Below, one piece after another: positions 56,015 through 64,000 of a DNA stretch of 64,000 bases (the first letter of the stretch is position 1; each line of letters begins with the position of its first letter). The stretch spans positions 2,694,661-2,758,660 of the forward strand of contig CM045735.1 in assembly GCA_024760905.1 (NCBI GenBank), in the 5' to 3' direction. A program made the translations under genes and the position numbers. The DNA comes from Plotosus lineatus (Eukaryota; Chordata; Actinopteri; Siluriformes; Plotosidae). The notes beneath the pieces were generated by a model that did no database searches, had not been told where the DNA came from, and saw only the letters and a program-made list of their open reading frames with translations.

Positions 56015-58319
56015 CTAGAGTGTGAGAGAGAGAGAGAGAGAGATTATCTAATAGATGATAAAATCTATTTAAACAAAAATCCATTCATATTTCAATTTTT
56101 CTTGCTTTTATATACACGGACGCTTATGCAAGATGGTTACCATGTGCATCCTGCTGTCATTTGAAGGGTCAAAGATGTGCAAAGTGCATCTGTGTATTAA
56201 AAAATACTAACGGGTAGATCAGGACAGCATAGCACCATGTGACACACTAGTTAAAACTGACCAATCACGAACTTTTACACTATTCTTGACATAACACTGC
56301 CTTAAAGCCGAGGTTGGTAAATGTTTGGTAGAGTTGGTAAAATCAGGTCATCTCTGGCCACTCTGATCTGGAAAACATCGACCAATCACTGGTTTGCAAG
56401 TCCACTGGGAAATAATAAATCAAATGCTCACGTGACTCTCTGTTCAAGCATGACCCTACCCTACCATGCACAAACCTGCAAGCAGTCAGACTACAGGTTG
56501 GGGGGGGGTGGGAGGGGCTTTAGCCCAAAAGAGACACTACTTTCAAATCTTGTCAGCTTTCCAGACGACCAGCCTTTAAACACTAATCATCTTATGTCTA
56601 GTTGTTGGGCATCAACTGGAGAAAACAACAAAACTTATTTGTGTATTTAACCACATTTGGGAACCTGATAAATCAGGATATTGCAGCTTTAACATGCTGC
56701 TAATTGTGCTTGCACATGCGAAGTCAAGTACAAACCAGGCTTTTGGACAATTGGGAAAGAAACCAACACAACGAAAAAAGAAACATGGAGCAAAATGAAG
56801 GTGGATGACGATCAAACAGAAAGTGAAAGATCAGATGGAATAATTGATAAAATAGAACCACCATGAGGAAGGTAGGATTGGACCTGAGGTGTGTGAAGAG
56901 CAGAGGACGACAAGGGCAGAACAAAAGCTATGGAAGAAGGAAATAAGGGCATGATGTTGGGATGAGGAATCTGGAAGGATGGAGGACGAGTGGATGCAGG
57001 ATACGGCTTACAACCGATGTCAAGGGAACCGGGTGGGAAGATAAGACTATAAATTAGTTATAGTGCCAGTATCAGAAGGTTCACGCCGCTACACCTGAAA
57101 CCACTTGAAAGTCTTGCCTGGAATTGGGTTATAAAAAGTCTGCTTCTTATTGTCGAAATGTGGATGACAGGAAGTAGAAGGCATTGTTAGGAAATATGAG
57201 TGGGATGGACCTAAAAATGGATTACTCTGGTGGACAGTGAGAGGCTCTTTCCTTGATTATTAAGGCTGGGAAGGATAGATGAAGGTCAAATATGCAAGGA
57301 AATGCAGGCACTGCAGATCTGACATTCCCCAAAGTCACAGTGCCCATTACAGGCAGGGTATTGGACTCCGGTATCAAGAAAGAGTTCAAATCCTGCAAGA
57401 AACTGATAACCGGATCTATTTCTAGGAATTTCATCAGCTTAGCAAGGAAGCAAAAATGAGGTGGTGGTTGTGGTGTTCATGGAGTTTAATACACACACTA
57501 TTAAAAATGTGATCCCACAGGGAACAAGAGGACAAAGGCGGATGATAACGGGGCTTAAGAAAAACCGGATAATGAATTGCTGAAAATCTCTGGGGATTTG
57601 ATGAAGGGCCTAATGGTTGAGCCTGCAGGCTTAGCACCATGCACCTTGAAAGAAGTGACATGTTTCAACCATGAGCCAACCGCCAATACACGTCACCCCT
57701 GTCTAGTGTCATTCCAAAAGTATATGGACAAAGGTGATCAAAAACTGTTGCCTCAAATTTTGACACAGAAACAAGAGAAGCCTGAACCCAGTCCCAATAA
57801 ACACCTTCAAGACTACCAAGCACCGGCAGCCCGAGATGTCCTTGATATTCCAACAATAGTGCCTCACTTTTTCATTAAAGCTCCTGAGCTTGAATGAAAA
57901 TGAATCCCCCCCTTCCACAGCCACAGCCAAAATCTAGTGAAAAGACTTCGAAGACCTAGAGGTGTACTTGTTTGGGTACTTGGCTATGACTGGCAATCAC
58001 TGCTCAGGATCTCAGAAGCTCGAAGACACGGAACCACTTTTTTAACTTTAAGAAATGGGTGAGCAACAAAAAACAAAAACAAAAAACAATTTTGAAAAAA
58101 ATGTTGTGTCTTGCAGGTGCTTGCTTTTGTTAACTCTGAAGCTGTTTCCATACAGGCAGCAGGAACAAGTTGCGCCTACTTTTGTCGGTCCCTCTCCAAT
58201 CATTGGAAAGCAGGAAGCCATAAGGACAACACACAATCGAATCACTGTAGAAGAACCACCCATCTACCATGGAAATCCATAATCCTGATGGATGCTACTG
58301 TGCACATGTAAACCCTTCT

Positions 58320-59366
58320 TCTTTTCCTTTCGGCTTTTCTCTTCAGGGGTCGCCACAGCGAATCATCTGCCTCCATCTCACCCTATCCTTGCATCTTCTT
58401 CTGTTACACCAACAACCTTCATGTCCTCCTTCACCACATCCATGAATTGTCTCTTTGGTCTTCCTCTAGGCCTTCTGCCTGGTAGTTCAAACCTCAGCAT
58501 CCTACTGCCAATATACTCACTATCCCTCCTCTGTACATGTCCAAACCATTTCAATCTAGCCTCTCTGACTTTGTCTCCAAAACATCTTACATGTGCTGTC
58601 CCTCTGATATACTCATTTCTGATCCTATCCATCCTCGTTACTCCCAGGGAGAACCTCAACATTTTCATCTCTGCTACCTCCAGCTCTGCCTCCTGCCTTT
58701 TCCTCAGCGCCACTGTTTCTAAGCCATACAACATCGCTGGCCTCAACACCGTCTTGTACACTTTTCCCTTCATTCTTGCTGACACTCTCCTATCGCACAT
58801 CACACCGGACACTTTTCTCCAACCATTCCAGCCTGCCTGCACACGCTTCTTCACCTCTTTTTCACACTCTCCATTGCTCTGGATTGTTGAGCCTAAGTCC
58901 TTAAAATCCTCCACCTTTCTTATCTCTGCTCCCTGTAACCTCACCATTCCTCTTGGGTCCTTGTCATTCATGCACATGTATTCTGTCTTACTGAGGCTAA
59001 TCTTCATTCCCCTCCTTTCCAGGGCATACCTCCACCTCTCTAGATTTTCCTGCACTTGTTCTCTGCTCTCACTACAGATCACAATGTCATCTGCAAACAT
59101 CATAGTCCATGGGGAATCTTGTCTAACCTCGTCTGTCAGCCTGTCCATCACCATAGCAAACAAGAAGGGGCTGAGAGCTGACCCTTGATGCAGTCCCACC
59201 TCAACCTTGAACTCTTCTGTCACACCGACAGCACACCTCACCACTGTCTTACATCTCTCATACATGTCCTGCACCACTCTAACATACTTCTCTGCCACTC
59301 CAGACTTCCTCATGCAATACCACAGTTCTTCTCTCGGCACCCGGTCATATGCTTTCTCCAGATCCA
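58320..59366 (-). pseudogene. RTE-clade LINE, 5'-truncated, 16-bp duplication
   Basis: Flanked by exact ACATGTAAACCCTTCT at 58304-58319 and 59367-59382. The minus-strand frame covers the second half of the reverse transcriptase: LDLEKAYDRVPREELWYCMR, VEVGLHQGSALSPFLFAMVM, TMMFADDIVICSES, and on to RWFGHVQRRDSEYIG-type sequence and KEDMKVVGV. A frame change near the end cuts off the last residues. The endonuclease and first half of RT are absent, as usual after incomplete reverse transcription. It retains the block that the 42489 copy has lost. Confidence 0.93.
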
Positions 59367-59559
59367 ACATGTAAACCCTTCTACTTGTCACAAATGGTGC
59401 CTGTTGCACTCAGATAAAAAGACGCGATTGAAGAGAGACATTCTAGAACAGCTTGTCTCACCTCGATACGTCCTGGAGCAAATCCTTTTTACATAGGCAG
59501 TTGACCTGGGGCAACTTCTTCTGGGTGCAAGTTGTTCCAATGCAAGTGCCCATTTAAAA

Positions 59560-59858
59560 GCAACAGGACCTTGGGGGTTCATGCTCCAGTCTCAACGGGT
59601 TGTCACTGTCAATCTAGTGCAGCTAACTGGGTCATCAAAGGCCAGCAGTGTCTCCCACTGTCTATGTTAAGAGGTTCATATAAAACAACCATTGCTGACT
59701 TTCGACAAGAGGAGCCGCATAGCTATCAACATGTTTCTGCCCCGTGATGGCCTGGTGAGCCATCCAGAGTGTACTCTGCCCTCGCTCGGAGTCGGCCGAG
59801 AAGGGTGTCGGCCTCCCCACAACCCTATTAGGATTAAACGGTTCACAAAATTGAATGA
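59560..59858 (+). mobile_element. SINE with L2-like tail, head degraded
   Basis: CTTGGGGGTTCATGCTCCAG, GCAGCTAACTGGGTCATCAA, AACCATTGCTGACTTTCGAC, ATGTTTCTGCCCCGTGATGG, and tail CCCTATTAGGATTAAACGG. Confidence 0.8.
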
Positions 59859-60182
59859 AGACAGGATTTTGTGCAGTAGTCCTGCAAGCAGTCTGCTGTC
59901 GAGAAACCCCTCGCCCTCTCGTACCGGAGTTGAGGATGAGTTGAAACGAACGATAGGAATTACCGCCTGTATCTGGAATGTTACTTGTGCGGTACTCGCA
60001 TGTTGTGGAACAGGTGTGTTGAGGAGTAAATGGCAATCTGAAGGACATCATATTGTGTTGAGATCTCAAGTCTGTATCATCATAACATCAATAATATTTA
60101 TTTTTTTATTTATTAAACAAAAATAAATTAAAATTAAAAAAAGCTGCCAGGCCACAAAGCTAATAAATCTTGTAAACCCCCC

Positions 60183-60222
<40 letters not shown>
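60183..60222. repeat. (CA)n microsatellite
   Basis: About 19 CA units. Confidence 0.95.
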
Positions 60223-60224
<2 letters not shown>

Positions 60225-60584
60225 CTCTCTGTCTACCTCACACCCCACCATCCCAGCCCTCTCCACCATGAGCGTTCTTCCAGCACTTTTATTTTAATTA
60301 AGCCGGTGCATTCAGGGCTCCTGGGGGCCTCACTTGGCATTCGTTTTTGTGTAAAGCTTGACTCTGTGCCAGTCTCAGCTTGTGAAGTCTGTGAGCCCGG
60401 CTACTAAATTATTGACAGGTTTCCGCCTTTAAGTTGCAAATCACATCCCGCGAGGTCGGATAACCAGCAAAGCTGCGTTCGGAGGTCAAAGGCATTTCTT
60501 TATCGAAGTGAGAAAACAGGGAACGCATTTCATCTCGACTGCAGAATGTTAACTATAATCTACACTCTGTACTGTTTAAACCTC

Positions 60585-61090
60585 TCTCTCTCTCCATTTC
60601 TCCCTCCTCATGTCTTTCTTGCTTCCCCCTCTCTCCCCCCTTCTTTCTGTCCACCTCTGTTTCCCCCTCCATCTCAAAACCTCTTCTTACCCCCGATTGA
60701 TCAGATTGGGGGTTTTCAGTAGAAATGATAGAAATGATTTATGCTTGTTCTACTTTATTTTTTCTTCTTTCTCCATGCTGCTGAAGGAAAAACAGAACTT
60801 CACAAATTCGCCTCAGAACTGCTTCACTTCCCTGAATTATTTATCTGAAAAAGGTCGGCTTTCATTCCTTTGTTTTCTTACTTTCTTCTCTTCTTCCTCC
60901 CCCATCCTGTTTTCCTTTTTATCATTTCTCTTTTCCTTACCTTCCATTTTTTACTTCATTTTTTCCCTCTTTCCTTCATTGTCGCTTTCATTTTCTTCAG
61001 TTATCTCCCTCCATCTTTCCCTCCTTTCTTGCATTGTGCTCTTCCATTCATTTTTCTCTTCTTTCCTTCCTTTCCCTCTTCTCTTTAAGG
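60585..61090. repeat. Polypyrimidine-rich tract (~500 bp)
   Basis: Plus strand is dominated by C and T in irregular CTT, CCCT and TTCC runs. A Phe/Ser/Leu/Pro frame across it looks like a membrane protein but is a compositional artefact. Confidence 0.7.
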
Positions 61091-61299
61091 CCGATGGTGT
61101 GGGATACCTCCTGCTCATGTGTAAAGGAAAGAAACAACTGAAGGCAGCTTCGTTTGAAATTCTTCAGGAGACGTTTTTAACATAAAGCCGTGTGACCTGC
61201 TGAGATAACCCGAGAGACGTTTCAGTCTCAGCGCTGAGCGACACCGTGAACTGCTCTCGCCATCAAGTGTCAGTGAGGCATCAGATGAAAAACAACTCT

Positions 61300-61359
61300 G
61301 CGTGTGTGTGTGTGTGTGTGAGATCAGTCAGTAGCATCATTATGGTCACCTTCACACAT

Positions 61360-61425
<66 letters not shown>

Positions 61426-61485
61426 ATAGATAAGCGGAGACAGGGGTGGTGAGACAGAACAGCAGAAAAACTAGAAGGAGAATGG

Positions 61486-61533
<48 letters not shown>

Positions 61534-61634
61534 GATAAGCGGAGACAGGGGTGGTGAGACAGAACAGCAGAAAAACTGGAAGGAGAATGGGGGGGAGAGA
61601 GAATGACCAGGTACTGGGAAACAGATCCTCCCTT
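61300..61634. repeat. (TG)n/(GA)n microsatellites with 105-bp tandem duplication
   Basis: (TG)n at 61303-61320 and 61361-61402, (GA)n at 61403-61422 and 61489-61528. The segment AAATAGATAAGCGGAGACAG with the following sequence and GA run is repeated at 61424 and 61529, nearly identical. Confidence 0.9.
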
Positions 61635-62119
61635 AATCAGTACCGGGACATGGTGGGCGGGGCAGAGCAGAGAAACATTAGTGACTCTGTAATCAATAGC
61701 AATCGGGCTAAAAGTTTCAGAGCCGCTGTAATTGGGTTAGAAGGGCTGGATGGGGATGGACACCGCGTCCAGGCTCACGCTTACGTGATTAGTTTCTTCC
61801 ACTTGGACGTTCACCGCTTTCACATAAACGTGATTTACGGCCTCGGGGGATGGTGCCCGATGGGAAAATTATTAAAACTTAAGGTTGAGTTATTTTTCTG
61901 TCAAACACTGAACACGGCTAACAGTTGAACAGACTTTACATCACAGGCAGAAATTCTGTTTCTTTATATCGAATAAACAGCAATTTCATTTTCTCACAGG
62001 AAAAAAAAAAATGATGATTCACCTCAACTTTATATATTAATGTTAGTATTCGCTCAGGTTTCCCTTTACCATCACAGCATCAATTATTCATACAGACATC
62101 AAACAATCTGTTCAACTGC

Positions 62120-62225
62120 TTTCTCCCATTAAAGCCGCCGGAAGACTGGAGCCTACCGCAGCCAACATTGGGTTAAGGCAGGGTATATTCTGAACTGCTT
62201 GCCAGTCCATTGCAGGGACAAGATG
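62120..62225 (-). mobile_element. L2-like tail fragment
   Basis: GGAGCCTACCGCAGCCAACAT, GGCAGGGTATATTCTGAACTG and CCAGTCCATTGCAGGGACAAG fit the complement of the L2-like tail. It runs directly into the GAGACA minisatellite. Confidence 0.5.
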
Positions 62226-62605
62226 ATCAATATAGAGATACGCACAGAAATGGGGACAGACATCGAGACAAATATGGAGACAGAGACGGAGACAGGCATG
62301 GAGACAGAGATGAAGATGGAGACAGCGGCAGGCCTGGAGGCAAAGATGGAGACAGAAACAGACACAGGCACGGAGACAGAGACAGGCATGGCAACAGAGA
62401 CAAAGATGGAGACAAAAACAGAGACAAGCATGGAGACAGAGAGGCATAGAGACAAGCATGGCGACAGCAACAGACAGGCATGGAGACAGAGATAGGCATA
62501 GAGACAGGCACAGAGACAGAGACTGGCATGGAGACAAAGATGGAGACAGAGACGGATACAGGGACATGCATGGAAACAAGGATGAAGACAGAGACAGGCA
62601 TCTAG
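62225..62605. repeat. (GAGACA)n-type minisatellite
   Basis: Around 380 bp of degenerate GGAGACAGAGAC/AGGCATGGAGAC units. It stays open in several frames on both strands (Met-Glu-Thr repeats on plus, Ser/Leu/Val/Cys on minus), so these ORFs are not genes. Confidence 0.9.
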
Positions 62606-62879
62606 CGGCCATCAGAAAAAAACAATAAACAATAAACTAATGTTCAGGTCTTTGGACGACGGGACGAAACCCACACAAGCACTGGGAGAACCCCACACAA
62701 AAATGTCTCTTCCTCTCACACGATAAAACCATACCTCAATATTTTTACCTCAGACGTAATCATCTCAGGTCTGAAATACACTTCACACTCAGAACGCGTC
62801 TGTCCATCATCACAGCTACCAGCTGTTACCACAACTCTTTTGGCGCATCCTCAGAAAACGTGGTTGGAAATGCATACTG

Positions 62880-62985
62880 CGCTGTCCTGGGTGTACCCCA
62901 CCTTTGCCCATAGTCGGCTGAGATGGGCGCCAGACTCATCACGACCCAAATTCGAATTAAACTGTCCAGAAAATGAATGAACGAT
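62880..62985 (+). mobile_element. L2-like SINE tail fragment
   Basis: GGGTGTACCCCACCTTTGCC, GGCTGAGATGGGCGCCAGAC and the (AATG)n end. Confidence 0.65.
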
Positions 62986-63213
62986 TATTATTGTTATTAT
63001 TTCAGATCGGAGTTGATATTAAATCTACATTACTAAAAATGGAAAACGTTCCTTCATCCATAATTTGAAATGATAAACACAAACAACATCAAAAGAAAAT
63101 CAAGAAATATTCAAATTTTGTAAATGAATGAACGGTTTAATTCTCTCACACGAGTTCATTCGATCATGAACGCGGGCAAAACACAGCAATACATCCAGTG
63201 AAGAATAACACGA

Positions 63214-63216
<3 letters not shown>

Positions 63217-63253
<37 letters not shown>

Positions 63254-63796
63254 TGAAATGCTCTGAGGGACGGTGTATCTTCGGGGAGATTACTCACCTC
63301 GCTCTCAGACAGCGGTTTGGTGGGACACACGGGACGGCTGGCGCTCGGGGCGCACACACCGTGCTGTTGATGCCACCCAAGCAAGCAACGCCACTGAGAA
63401 AACTCCTTGAGGAGCGGAAGGCAGGAGGCCGGACACAGCATCTCTGCTCTTACTCTCTCTCTCTCGATATCTCACACCCCTGTGAGTCAAAATCTCAAAA
63501 ACCGAGACGGACGAGAAGATGCTTCAGAAGAGTGAAAGCAAAACCAAAAAAAAAAAATCTCTCTCTCTCACACACACACACACCCAGCGGCGTATCGTTT
63601 GGACTCCTGGCTCTAAAAGATGAAGTGGGTAATTACTCTGTTTGCTCAGAGCCCTTAATCTCCTCCTGACAGAGACGTAGTGCGTCCAACACGGAGGAAC
63701 TGGGAGAGGACGTCTGTTTCTCCTCTACTGCCAAAACATAGATACTCGTTAAAGAGATATGGCTGCGGTTGGCACGCTCGCTCGCTCGTTCACACG

Positions 63797-63845
<49 letters not shown>
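63217..63845. repeat. Microsatellites near right edge
   Basis: (TG)n at 63217-63252, (CT)n/(CA)n near 63560-63585, and (CA)n at 63800-63846, then (CT)n(CA)n near 63900-63922. Confidence 0.9.
63298..63441 (-). other. Possible exon end with strong donor (unassigned)
   Basis: On the minus strand an open GC-rich stretch ends AGAGCGAG|GTGAGT, a consensus donor, at 63297. It could be a 5' exon of a gene entering from the right, possibly the siah2-like gene, but the encoded residues match no family I know. Confidence 0.2.
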
Positions 63846-63848
<3 letters not shown>

Positions 63849-64000
63849 CCAGCACCAAAGCAAGTCAATCAAGTTATCAACAAGACAATCCTAATATCTC
63901 TCTCTCTCTCTCACACACACACGTAAGAGTAACAGCTTGTGTGTGCAGAGCAGCTATATGTAGACTGCAAATCACAGCCGCCTCCTCCAGATCAGCATAC

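Larger units (their letters stand above)
56015..64000 (-). other. Probable siah2-like intron 1
   Basis: No RING motif (CPVCFDY or CPTCR type) appears in any frame, so the first exon is presumably past the right edge. The region holds an RTE LINE, SINEs, a long pyrimidine tract and microsatellites. The 56320-58300 part shows no recognisable repeat. Confidence 0.5.

Noticed and set aside
55665..56164. Plus-strand ORFs over the siah2-like exon
   Set aside because: Antisense of the Sina domain; no independent evidence.
58292..59188. 298-codon plus-strand ORF
   Set aside because: Antisense of the RTE reverse transcriptase on the minus strand, which has the recognisable motifs. The same holds for 44316-45299 minus and 43410-43919 minus over the 42489 element.
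60610..61185. 191-codon Phe/Ser/Leu-rich ORF resembling a membrane protein
   Set aside because: Produced by the polypyrimidine tract; no start context, no family.
62112..62612. 166-codon Cys/Leu/Ser-rich minus-strand ORF
   Set aside because: Purely from the GAGACA minisatellite.

Overview
This is vertebrate nuclear DNA, almost certainly from a teleost fish. Coding exons are short, with GT/AG splice junctions, and are scattered among introns full of tRNA-derived SINEs, RTE-type LINEs, Tc1, hAT and pogo-like DNA transposons and very many CA/TA/GA microsatellites. The proteins are closest, from memory, to fish and mammalian SLC25A14 (UCP5/BMCP1), GPR119, RBMX2 and SIAH2. The species cannot be fixed from sequence alone. 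There is no operon structure, CRISPR array, phage or other prokaryotic feature.

Layout: (1) 1-4.8 kb holds repeats downstream of an unrecognised minus-strand gene whose first coding exon (119 codons, GC-rich) lies at 4804-5160. (2) 5.2-11.4 kb holds LINE and SINE fragments and then mostly unique AT-rich DNA that may include a long slc25a14 3' UTR. (3) slc25a14 occupies 11449-30.4 kb on the minus strand. All eight coding exons could be placed and joined in frame into a 286-residue mitochondrial carrier; a non-coding first exon lies at about 30.3-30.43 kb next to paired CCGGAAGT motifs. Its introns hold a nested set of transposons. (4) 30.5-37.5 kb is repeat-filled intergenic DNA with a Tc1 element inside a composite MITE. 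(5) gpr119, plus strand, ends at 38742 and is effectively a single exon. (6) 38.8-45.5 kb is repeats, including the longest RTE LINE copy (42489-45292). (7) rbmx2, plus strand, 45548-50033, was reconstructed as six coding exons and 316 residues, with a polyadenylation signal at 50087. (8) 50.1-55.4 kb is mostly SINEs. (9) The last exon of a minus-strand SIAH2-like gene is at 55463-56014. Its RING exon is not visible and probably lies beyond the right edge, which would make 56-64 kb its intron.

SLC25A14, GPR119 and RBMX2 are also neighbours on human Xq26, so the core is an old conserved block; the SIAH2-like gene is an addition relative to human. The genes act separately: mitochondrial anion carrier, lipid-sensing GPCR, spliceosomal RRM protein and ubiquitin-ligase subunit.

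The most interesting material is mobile DNA. A composite transposon family consists of a pogo-like TA-flanked element carrying an internal hAT MITE, and appears to have multiplied as one unit. One SINE family occurs with two alternative 3' tails, one matching the resident RTE LINE and one L2-like, joined at the same point. One SINE has an inverted 5' end. Several insertions keep perfect target-site duplications of 16-20 bp.
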